From Nannochloropsis oceanica (lineage: Eukaryota; Sar; Eustigmatophyceae; Eustigmatales; Monodopsidaceae): DNA of 64,000 nucleotides. Under the pieces are notes generated by a model. That model was not told the DNA's origin, did not search any database, and saw only the letters and a program-made list of their open reading frames with translations. This document shows positions 1 to 10,277 of this stretch, one piece after another (the first letter of the stretch is position 1; every line of letters starts with the position of its first letter). Both the position numbers and the translations under genes were made by a program. The stretch is taken from contig CP038117.1 of NCBI GenBank assembly GCA_004519485.1, positions 124,001-188,000 of the forward strand, written 5' to 3'.

Positions 1-438
1 ATTGTTTCGGACCACATTGCTCGTTGTCTACAAATTATAGTTTCGATGCGATCGCGTGGCATATTACCCTCCATCTTTCATTCTACATCTCCCTCCATAA
101 TTCTATCCCGGATAAATCGAGTAGAAAAAGAAGAATTAATAAAAGTCAAACACACCACACTCCTTGAGCCCCCCTTAACCTTACAATCAAAGACAAGCTT
201 AATTTTCCGGCATGCGTAGCAGCAAAAGCGATGATGATGGCGGTGCTCAGCTGCTCCTTGTTCTTGTTGTGGCTGCTGTAGCCGCTGTTGTTGCTTATGT
301 CACGCGTGTCCACGTTAGGGCCCGCGTTCAAGGATATCATAGCTGGTTCTCCTACCCGCCATCCCACGAAATGCTGCTGCTGTTGCTGCTGCTGTTGTTC
401 TCAGTTAAGCACCCCTGGTCTTCACTTGTCAATATAGT
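1..438. other. Window edge, no gene recognised
   Basis: Open frames on both strands here are short and low in complexity, with leucine, valine or alanine runs from CTG-type repeats. I see no recognisable product. The stretch probably holds the 3' UTR of the EST1/SMG7-like gene that ends at 439 on the minus strand. Confidence 0.4.
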
Positions 439-548
439 TTACAGCCCGGGAGGCCGTGCAAGCCCTCCTCCGGCAGGAAGGTGCGAGGAAGACGATGCCA
501 AGCAGGACAAGAAAATCGACCCCGGGTAATCCATAACTTGAGACACAC

Positions 549-605
<57 letters not shown>

Positions 606-3357
606 GAGTGAATCCAGCAGCAGTAGCAGCAGACGCCGCCGCCGCCGCCGCTGCTGACGTATCCCGATGCTGGTGCTGCTGCTGCTGGTGGTGGTGGTGG
701 TAGTGGTGCTGTTGCTGGTGTTGTTTGTTAAAGACATGGCCACACCACTCGCAGCAAGCGTCGGTGTGATGGATGACCTCAGCCTCAATGAAATTGGAGC
801 AAGAAGGACACATGGGAATAGGAGGAGGAGGAGGAGGAGAAGGAGGGGTGGAGGGAGGGAGGGAGGTGATGAGCGGAGAAGAGAAGAGGGAGAAGGAAGA
901 AAAGAGAGAGGAGGAGGAATTCGAGGAGGCGGCGGCGGATAAGGAGAGTGAGGAGGAGCGGGCGGGGTGGATGCCGCTAGGTGGTCGGGGGTCAGAAGAA
1001 GAGAGGACGAGAGAGGCCATAGATGTGGCTAAGTCTGCGGAAGACAGGTTCGAGGAAGAGGAGGGGGGGGATAAGGAGGAGGAGGAGGAGGAGGAGGAAG
1101 GGGTGATGGACTGCCAGGACAACGATGTAGCTTTGGCTGACGTTGCTTCTAACGGCGCGTGACCGTTCCCTACGGCCGCCACCGTCCCTTCTCCCTGGGG
1201 ATCCAGGCGTGCATGTTTCCCTTCTTCAGCATCACAGCAGGCGCCCTGTGCGCGTTCCGTCCAGCGCTCCAGTGATAAAAGCAAACGACGACATCGCACC
1301 TGCGTGTCCCTCCCTCCACGCCTTCCTCCCTTGTCTTGTCCCATCAAAAGCTGCCGCTGTGCTAGTAGCATCGTCTTTTGTCCTTCCTTTTTTGACCTCC
1401 AAAATCCCCTCACACCCAAGACTGCCTGTTCCTCCTCCGACACACGACGCTTCTCCTCCACCTTGCCCTCCCCCTGTTCTTCCTTCTCCTCCACCACCTC
1501 CCCTCTCTCCCGTCCACTCCCACATTCCTTCCCTCCCATCCCTACTCCCCGCCCCACACTCGCCCACGCCGTCTTCACCACCTCGTGTGTTCTATTTCCC
1601 TCCGGCAAGATGGACAACCAACCTTGGTTCACCTCCAGCCATTGCAGCAGCAGCAAAAGCGCCGGACCACTCCCTTCATCCCACCTTCCCTTGCTGCCTT
1701 TCCTCTTTTTGGCGAGGGCGAGGCCGATCTCCATGACGAGCGCAAGAGCCCCTTTCACGTCAGCAGGTGGCTTGTGCTGTTGGTGCTGTTGGTGCTGTCG
1801 CTGTTGAAATTGGGGGGTGGTGATGGTGGTGGTGTAGGACGTAGAGGAGAACAGACCTACTGCCTCTGCTCGTGCCCAGAGCGCTCCTGTCACTACCACC
1901 ACAGTTTGCATATACACAGAATGAAGCTCACACAGCTCTACGGCGGCATCCGCCGCCGCTTCTCCCCACCCTCCCCCATCGTCCTCCTCCTGATTCTCCT
2001 TCTCGTCCTCGTCTTTACCCGTCGGGTGTCGTGCACTTCGATTCTTCTTCAGGTCGTTCCTCTGCTGTGTGTTCATCGCCTGCTTGCTCTTTCCAGGGAG
2101 GGGGTGGAAGGACTGCGCCAGCGTTGCAAGGTGCAGTCCAACAAGGTGAGCGTGGGAGGGAAGAGCATCGAGATCCACCCGGGTGTAAACCATGTGTAAA
2201 CCCTTCAGAAGGGCTTGCAAAAAAGCCGTCCGCTTCTCTTCCCTTTGGCCCGTCGCAGCAGCAGCAGTGGGAACACCACCACCACCACTCCCACCCATGG
2301 TTTTCATTTTCCCTCCAACCCTACCGATGGATTTCTTTTCAATTTCTGTACCATTCCCTTCCGCTCGTGCCTGCCGCAGCCACTCCAGGGATTTCGCCTT
2401 CGTCGCTGCACTGACGGCCGCTTCGTGCGCTCGCCTCCATCGGTCCAACAACGCAATCAGATTGTCCTTTGCAGCAAACGGCTCCCCATCCGCAAGTAAG
2501 GCACGGGTATAATTGAATGCTGCGGTTAATACCTCCCTTTCCCCGACGTCTTGCGATTTCAAGGTGGCCATGATTGCTAGTTGGTTGTATGCTCGACCGT
2601 GCCCCGGCCGAGTTTGCACGGCCTGCATGTACCATCCCTCCGCCTGCTCCAAACACTTAAGCGTGTTCTCATAGTCTTTCACAGCGTCCATCATCCGCCC
2701 TGCATATCGGGCAAGGTCGCCCAGAGCAACCATTACTGCTACTGACTCCTCATTATTATTATTCATCACCCCTTCTCTTCCTTCCTCCTCTGATCCTGCT
2801 GCTTGGATTTCTCCCAATGCCCTTGTCAATAGCCTTGCTCCCTCCAACATGACAGCTTCCAGTCGCCCCTTCCACAAGGCGCGTTCTTGAGCGCGCTGCT
2901 CCGCGGGCGTTGCGTCCATCTCTCGCGCGGGACCCGCCCGGAGTTTACTTTGGAGAGGCTCAATTTCTTTGTAGAACAAGAGCCAGAGACGATTACCCAG
3001 CCCTTTAGGAGGCGCGGATAATGACGGTGGTGGTGATGATGATGATGATGATGATGAGAATGAGTTGGTGGTGGCGGGGAAGGAAGCGGAGGGGGAGGAA
3101 GCATGGCGCGTAAGCTGCGTAAGGTACTCTGCTGCCAGTGCTTGGCGAGCCTTGGTCAGCATTGCCCATGCTTTGGGCAACTCTGTTAGGACATCAACAG
3201 AAAATGGGTGCTTCTGCTGCTGTTGGTGGAGGTAGGCGTCGTGGTGAAGGAGACGGAGGGTCCGCTTGAGTTGGGACCCAAAGCGCCGCTCTATAGAGTC
3301 GCCGCTTGCTGCGGTGGCCGGCGTAGTGCCGCGTGCAAGCACATTGATGATCGTCAT
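439..3357 (-). CDS. EST1/SMG7-like protein with C-terminal zinc ribbon
   Basis: Single-exon protein of 972 residues. Residues about 230-310 carry the pattern typical of the SMG5/6/7-EST1 14-3-3/TPR region: a helix ending in AEGWYMQAV, then PGHGRAYNQLAIMA, then FNYTRALL and PFAAKDNL. In SMG7-type proteins this matches the PENG-PYNQLA-FYY-RSL-PFPAA signature of factors acting in nonsense-mediated mRNA decay or at telomeres. I see no PIN nuclease domain. Residues about 848-876 contain CPSC and, about 17 residues on, CCEWCGH, which looks like a zinc ribbon. The tail is Gln/His-, Ala- and Ser-rich; its serine run comes from the CAG tract at 551-601. The gene is divergent from the proteasome gene. 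Family membership is fairly sure; SMG7 versus EST1 function is inference. Confidence 0.75.
551..602. repeat. (CTG)n/(CAG)n trinucleotide tract
   Basis: About 17 uninterrupted CTG units on the plus strand. On the minus strand they are read as AGC serine codons in the C-terminal tail of the EST1/SMG7-like protein. Shorter GCC and CTG runs follow up to about 720. Confidence 0.9.
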
Positions 3358-4068
3358 GACCGGTGGTGGTGAAGGAAGGGGGTCAACTGGTTTATCACGA
3401 GCCCATATTGGAGGCAGGGCCGTTGGTGACCTGTGGATGTGGTGGCGTCGGTAAGTTAAACAGGGCGCTATTGGGAGCGGGAGGAGGAGAGTACAACCAG
3501 CCAGGAGCCCATCGTCACAAACTCATCATGTGCCACAACACGTACTACTGCCATTTTGGCCCCAGGTGATGTCGTGCCCAGAGCCCCGTGCCACTCCATC
3601 GCTCTGTCCTGGGAATGAGGTCGCGAATGTGGGTTAAGGTTAGCAGGGCACGCATCAGTGGGATGTAAATGGAGGTTCCCCTTCGGGAAAAGACCTTGTG
3701 AGGTGGGTGCATCCAGTGATGACACGAGTGGTTCCGTACCACAAAAAATACCCTGTGTGGGAAGCAGCACTCTGTGTGTGCAATGGACACTCGGGAGACA
3801 TGCAAAGCAAGCCAGCAAAACACGCTCTACGCCGACAAGGGTATATTTCTTTACTTTCAAAGTTGGTTCGAGTTATGTCTCCTCCAGTTCTAGACCCGAT
3901 TTATCAGTCCTCAGAGGCATAGGAGAGGTCTTCATGCCCCCAAAAATGCCTTGCCCACGTCTATAACAGCCTCCGCTCGACCACAAACTGCGAACAACAT
4001 CACACATGAAACAGGTAGAATCTATGACAGCCCCTTTCTGCCGATCCCTGCATCTCGAAAGGACGGTC
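3358..4068. promoter_or_regulatory. Divergent spacer, EST1/SMG7-like and proteasome genes
   Basis: About 700 bases between two genes pointing away from each other, so it should hold both promoters and 5' UTRs. No clear core-promoter motif or other gene was seen. Open frames on both strands (for example minus 3468-3860) show no family resemblance. Confidence 0.4.
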
Positions 4069-5619
4069 ATGGAGCCATCAATACCCCGTAGGAGCATCTT
4101 CACCCGCTGCCGACACTCAAGGGCAAGGCTTTCCTTTTTTGGTCTAGACACGATCTCCGTCGTCCTGTTTTGCATCGTGCTAGCCTTGCACCTCCGCAGC
4201 GTCAACGCAGTGAAGCTACAAGGTGGAAGTGCCTTGGCTTTGGCAGGGAAGGGCTGCGTGGTGCTCGCCATGGATCAACGCGTGGGCACGAGGTGAGAAG
4301 GAAAGCGGCTTGATTGGAGAGGTGGGATACGCAGGGAGTCTGTCACCTACAGGCTATTCGGGCCTCCTTTTTTGAAATAAGAACGGGCAAAATCTCCCCC
4401 TCTTTCATGCATACAGTGGACAACTTTTGCTGGGTGGGGATGGGGGCGGCGAAGAGAACGACGCGGAAGGCGGCACCAGCGGGAGCCAGCGCGTGCTCAA
4501 GGTATGACATGGGTGTCCGTATAGGAGTACTGGCGGGCTGAAACGAAATTCTCTGCAGAGGTTCGAAGCTTATTCCACGATTTCTACGAGAATGATACAT
4601 AATCACGCTCTCACTCCTCATTTTCTCTTCTTTTTAGGTGAACGGCCGACTGCTTCTGGGCATGGTGGGATACGACTCTATGGCAAGAGCCTTCTTCGAT
4701 TTGCTTCAAGCTGAGCTGTACTTGCGGAGCATGCGCCTGCAACATCATGTACGTTGCTCTATTACCTCTGTCTCCCATGCTGTAACCGTTCCTGTTCTTC
4801 CATGCTCACATTCCCCTCCATCTCTTCCCATATTCCTCCTGTCCCTTCCTCAGGCACTAGGCGAGACCTCAACAGCTATTTCGCCCAAGGCGCTCTCCCT
4901 TCTCGTCTCCCACCTCCTTTACTTTAAATTTCGGGGCAGTGGCACCGCCCCGATCATTGCCGGGCTTGACCAGGATGGAACGTCGGTGTTATGCACGCAG
5001 GGTGGGGAGAAGAAGACAAGGAGGGCAAGAAATGCAGGGGATTTGGGGAGGATAGGAATGAGAGATGGGATGGATGCCTTAACTCCCAAATAAATACGCG
5101 CATACACTCATGATACATACCTACCCTTGTCTCACGTCTGTCCCTTCCCCATTCACTCCTCTTTGTCATTTGCACAGATTCCCTCGGCGCGTATTCTTTC
5201 CAAGCTGATTTTGTGGCTTTGGGATCCTCGGCCAAATCGTTGCTAGGGGCATGCGAAGTACGTTTTGGTGTCGAGATAGAGAGCATAATTTTCATCTTTG
5301 TTGATGTACTCCATCCACACGTTTTTTCTGAACCCCCCGCTACTTCTACCCTCTGTAATTTTTCCTTGTCGAGTACTTCCTCCGCTTTCTATCTATCTTC
5401 TCGTTCTTCTGGTTCTAATCCTCGTGTTCTCCCCCCCCCCCCACACACCTACAGGCTCTCTACCGTCCCAATTTGGAAGGGGAGGCCCTGATGGAGCTTG
5501 CCTGCCGCTGTCTTAGGGCGGGGCTCGAGCGTGACTGTGTGAGTGGGTACGGTATAGTGGTATACTTGGTCACAAAGCAGGGGGTGGCACGCACACGGTT
5601 GCAAGGACGGATGGATTAG
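4069..5619 (+). CDS. Divergent 20S proteasome subunit beta type-3 (PSMB3-like), six exons
   Basis: Exons read as 4069-4292, 4417-4501, 4638-4748, 4854-5001, 5178-5257 and 5455-5619; all phases join and all introns are GT-AG. The protein is about 270 residues. It matches proteasome beta3 along its length: GKGCVVLAMDQRVG near the N-terminus, NGRLLLGMVG, APIIAGLDQDG, FVALGSSAKSLLGACE, and a C-terminus with DCVSGYGIVVYLV and TRLQGRMD. Beta3 subunits are non-catalytic, and no threonine nucleophile is seen. A 16-residue Gly/Glu-rich insert follows MDQRVGTSGQLL. The N-terminus is unclear: unspliced, the leader contains a hydrophobic stretch (ISVVLFCIVLALHL) ending VNA, like a signal peptide. A 123-base intron (4088-4210) would remove it and give a normal-length start, MEPSIPLKLQGG. 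In-frame ATGs also lie at 4006 and 4024. Confidence 0.85.
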
Positions 5620-6711
5620 AGGGATTAGATTAGTTTTATAGGCGGATGTACAGAGAAATGATGATCAAAGCAACAAAACTGATTAGTTGCTCAAGCGAAA
5701 TGTTTGCAAGCAGGAGGGCGTCCTTGCTTGGCACATTTACCAAAAAAAAATAAAGAAAGAAATTGTTCTTTAGGAAGAATCTGGAAGCCATGCTGTTCTA
5801 TGCAGAAGCCGCTTCGCCGCTCACGTGACTCAGCTTCCCGCTCCAACGGCGTGTGGATGGACCTTTTATTTGGGCCCCAAGACGATCGTAAAGGTTCAGC
5901 AAATTCAAGAGAGTCTACCACTTGTTCACACGTGTGTGGTGAATAAATGAAATAGACCCAGTAATCGAAGGGTTTGCAGCGCACAGACTCGCGAAGAGCC
6001 AATATGGCGCGTGGATCGGAAGAAGACGAGGGGAATCGTCGGATATCCTGGGCGAGGACCCTCTTCAGCACTTTTTGTGTGACCACGTTTAGTCACCGAC
6101 CCCGCACATAGAGTGCCCAAATTCATTTCTTAGCTTGGGAAATGCTACATACGTGCGGTTCAGGCTCGAGACCTGTCGTGTGCTGCACATGCCTCAGGAT
6201 TGTTCCTCGTAAGAGCCCGAAAAAGGAGCGGCGACCTTCTCACAACAAAGTATGCGTTGTTCCAACACAGACCCCCAGCGCGACATTTTTTTCTAACCAT
6301 AACCAGGCTAATGACACTCTAACACACTAGTAGATAAAATACAGCATCTTTGAGCAAAGTGGAGCCGGGCTAGGGCCACAGATCACCCGTCATGGTTGGC
6401 CTCCCACCCCATTGGAAAGCACAAACGCTTGCAGATCCTGGCAGGCGCCTCTTTTGTTTGCGAGCCTGTGCCCGACTTGTTGAGAAGTTGTGGCTCTGCA
6501 CATTTTGGGCCCAGACTCTACCTGAGGATGCTAGGATTAGAGAGCATTTTGGATGGGATCTTATGGCCACACTCCTGTCATTTTGCCTCCCCACATGGAA
6601 ATGTTCCAGGACCGATCCTGAATGATTTTGCGGGGCCGCTCGACTTAGACACGGCCTTACCATTACGATTACCTCACAATATCAAGCGTATCTACGCATA
6701 AGGGAAAGCTC
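5620..6711. other. Intergenic, no gene recognised
   Basis: About 1.1 kb between two plus-strand genes. The longest open frame (minus 5691-6086) resembles nothing I know and has no splice-supported extension. No tRNA-like fold was seen. It presumably holds the 3' UTR of the proteasome gene and the promoter of the NYN gene. Confidence 0.4.
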
Positions 6712-6998
6712 ATGCCTCTTATTGCTCATGGAGACACTCACCATCTCTGCCGCATCATTTCCCCACAACCAAACGAAAGGATGTGCTCTTCGCAAAGAGT
6801 AACGCCTGCTGGGTCAGAGGGAGGCGAGGTCGGCGACAAGCCCCCGTCTTTCCACCACCACAACGACCATCGTCTTGTACCACCTGCAGCTGCATCACCA
6901 CAGGGAAGTAGTGTCGAGGAGGAGGACATAGAGCCGCTCGGTTTGCCCTCGGGGCCCGCGGACGGTCTGGGTGAGAATGAGAACAAAAGAGACGGAAG

Positions 6999-7056
<58 letters not shown>

Positions 7057-8186
7057 GTCAGCATCAGCGGGAGCGGCAGTAGCAGTAGCAGTAGCAGTAG
7101 CAGTAGCAGTAGCTGTAACAGCAACAAGGACGGGGCAGCGACAGGGGATAGAGACGTGGCCGCTGGTGGTGGCAGCAGCACTAGCAATACCACCAGCAGT
7201 AACGTCCCGGCAGGCACGTCGGCGTCCATATCTGAAGACCGGGCTCCAAGCTCAATTCATCGCAATAGGGCCAAGCTTATTGTTGACGGTGCGTACCTGG
7301 AGGCGTCGCTTAAGGTGGCAGGAGAAGGGCACAAGGGACGCGTAGACCACTTGGCGCTGTTGTCTCTGCTAGAGGATCGACTGGATGTGACGTTCGAGAA
7401 GAAGGTACTCTATCAAGCAACCCCCGACGGCCAACCCAACCAGTTTCATCGCTCCATCTCTCATCCAGATGGCGCACATGTCAAGGTGGTGCTACAGCCG
7501 CTGAAGGCCCGCATGATGACGGTCGGCGTGGGTGGGGGGCTGAAGCAGAACAAAGAGATTTATCTCGATAAAGGGGTAGACCTAGCGCTTGCCTTGGAGA
7601 TTCTTGAGCCCTTCGAAGGTGGCCCAGCCTCATCCTCCCCTGCGTCCTCATCTTCTTCCCTTGCATCAGCCGCTACCTCGACCTGTTTCTCACAGCCGGC
7701 CTTGGTGGTGGTGACGGGCGATGGGGACTTACACCCCGTGATTGAGCGCGCAGAGCGATCAGGCTACCAAGTGGTGGTATGTGGAGGGCGCAAGACGCTG
7801 AGTGAGAAACTTCACCAGCATGTACGGAAGGGATCAGGGCAGGCTGTGTGGTTAGACGATTTGATTGAGCGTTCATGGGTGCTGGCGTCGCATACGCCTT
7901 CTGTGAAAGCGAGCAGTGACAGCAGCAGCTGTGAGAGCGGGGTGGTCACCCCTCCGCCTCCGAAAGATGCAGGGTCCTCAGCTGCAGCTGCGGCTGCATC
8001 CATTACTCCGCTCATGCTTGGAGGGCCGGCAGCGGCTGCGGCGGGGAGTGGAATGGTTTATAGCAGCAGCAGTGGCAGCAATAACAGTAGTGCCGGGTTT
8101 TCAAGTGCGAGACCCACCTTTGGCATCAGCAGTACCAGCAAGGCCCTGTCTGTTGCGGAAGTATCAACTGCCTTCGTCAAGCAACC

Positions 8187-8252
<66 letters not shown>

Positions 8253-9349
8253 CCACCACCATTATCAACATCATATGCAGGCGGACCAACGCCATACTCA
8301 GCACCATCACCACCCCAGCCACCACAACTTGGGCGGGAGCATGATGGCGTCACCCGCCGCTGCTGCAGCAGTCGCTGCTGCTGTAGCTGGCGGAGCTGGA
8401 GGAAGCTTCCATCCCCATCACCCTCCCTCTTACGGCCCTTCATCCACGTTGATGCTTGGTGGTGGTGGTGGCAGTGGAGGCAACCCTCCCTCCCCTTCCT
8501 CTGCCCTGAGCGCGCTTGGACTTGCCGGAATGGGTATGGGCTTGGGTTTGAATCCGAAGCAGAAGCTCTACCGTTGTCCACAAGGGCGTTTCTGCGATAA
8601 GCTGGACGAACCTGGGCACTTGCGTGCTTTGCGCCACCCTTGTCCGAAGGGACCGACATGCCTGATTGCGTTGAGCACGTGTACACCGGGTGCGGTGAAT
8701 CTACCGGGCGTCAGTGATTCAGATCGGCGGGATCATATGTTGACGTTTGTACATATATGCCAGAAGGGGACGGGGTGCCCACGGAATGACATTGAGCACT
8801 GCACGCATTTCGATCACCCATATCGGAGGACAAAGGCCCGGTGCCCGGTTGGAGGGAATTGTCCCTACATCCTCAGGGGGGCGGGGGCGTCGAATTCAAG
8901 CGCGAGGGAGCATAGTCGGTTGTACCGCCATCCGTGCCCGAAGGGATCAACGTGCCCGTTATTGGCCGGGAAGCAGCCGTCAGAGAAGAAGAGGTGCGTA
9001 GCTAGAGGAAGGGGAGGAGGGAAGGAAATGTATGTTTGTTTTCGTACTTAAAGGGAATCCAGCTGTCGGAGAATGAGCAGCGAGTACAAAGAGGGAGGGA
9101 GGGAAGGAGGGATGAAAGGTACATTTCGATTAGGGGTAAGAAAGAGTGACGGGTTAGACGGCGTTTCATCGAAATAAATGTTGTTTTAATACCTTTCGAA
9201 AATCTTCCCATGACATCCCCTTCATTCCTTTTTCCCTTCCACAGATATCACTTGATGGACTATACACATCCTTGTCACGTTGGGTGCAAGTACTCGGTCG
9301 ACAAGGAGTGGGCATGGCAACATTTTTCAGACTTTGACCATATTGAGGA

Positions 9350-9422
<73 letters not shown>

Positions 9423-9974
9423 TTCTTGTTGCAGCAGCAGCAGCATCATATGGGACTAGCTACAGGAGGAGGAGGAGGGTTGGACGTGCACAGTAACACG
9501 ACGACGGAGGACGAAGAGAGCAGCGTGCTGAGCGACCATGTAATCCTTGAGGGAGGATGGAACTTCATGGAAGACTCGCCAGGACGAAGTGCCGGGAGAG
9601 GGTGCGGAGGAGTGACTGGCTCAATAGGAAACAGCAGTAACAGTAGCACGGGTAGTAGCAGTACGTGGGCTTCACCTTCAGCGTCGTCGCCGACGGGAGC
9701 CGCAGGAGGTGGGGGGGAAGGATTGGAAGGATCGTTGGGAAGCTCGCTTTTCTCGGCGGACTTTTTCAAACCTTTTACTTCGAAGGCGTTGGGGGCGGTC
9801 AGTGGTGGAAGGGGAGGTGGAGGAGAGGCAGGGGAGTTGGGGAGCATGGACTCGATGGCTTCGGCGTTACATAGAGTGACAAGCTCCTCTATTGTTACGC
9901 ACCATCTCTCCTCCCAGGAGCTACAGCTTCAACAGCAACAGCAACAGCAACAGCACCAGCATCAGCAGCAGCAT

Positions 9975-10015
<41 letters not shown>

Positions 10016-10277
10016 CTACGGGCAGCAGCAGCTTCAGCAACATCAGCAGCTGGGAGGAGGGTACCATGGTGGTGGGCGTACTCCTTCGCACCAAACCTAC
10101 CACCAGCAGCAAATATACAGCAGCCATTACCATCCTCAGCAGTCGCAGCCGCAGCCGCCGCAGCCACCGTTACAGCAGTTCCAGCATTCCTATGGGAGGG
10201 AAGGAGCAGGGAGCAGCACGACGCGTGACTCCTTCCACCAGCAGCAGGCCTATCATCATCGCCAGCAGCAGAAATAG
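6712..10277 (+). CDS. NYN-domain putative RNase with tandem PBZ-like zinc fingers and polyQ/polyS
   Basis: Two exons, 6712-8993 and 9245-10277, joined at a GT-AG intron in phase 2, give about 1104 residues. Residues about 185-385 form a NYN/LabA-type PIN-fold nuclease domain. It starts KLIVDGAYLEAS (metal-binding Asp), later has DKGVDLALALE, and then VVVTGDGDLHPVIERAE, the acidic signature of the fold. Residues about 620-790 hold six units with two Cys then His-x5-His. The clearest are CPQGRFC with a following HLRALRH, and CQKGTGC with HCTHFDH, spaced C-x5-C-x6/7-H-x5-H as in poly(ADP-ribose)-binding PBZ fingers. The fifth unit is completed only by the splice, which supports the intron. Serine, Gln and Gln/His runs separate the parts. 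It probably acts on RNA; PAR binding is inference. Confidence 0.8.
7000..7053 (+). repeat. (AGC)n coding repeat, polySer
   Basis: About 18 AGC units encode serine in the N-terminal part of the NYN protein. Interrupted AGC/AGT units continue to about 7115. Confidence 0.9.
8188..8250 (+). repeat. (CAG)n coding repeat, polyGln
   Basis: About 20 consecutive CAG codons encode glutamine between the NYN domain and the zinc fingers. A His-rich stretch follows. Confidence 0.9.
9352..9421 (+). repeat. (CAG)n coding repeat, polyGln
   Basis: More than 20 CAG codons lie directly after the last zinc-finger-like unit of the NYN protein. A further interrupted CAG/CAA/CAT tract at about 9930-10015 lies in the same reading frame. 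Confidence 0.9.

Noticed and set aside
6738-7229. Minus-strand 163-codon Leu-rich frame
   Set aside because: Produced by reading the AGC/CAG repeats antisense; no independent signal.
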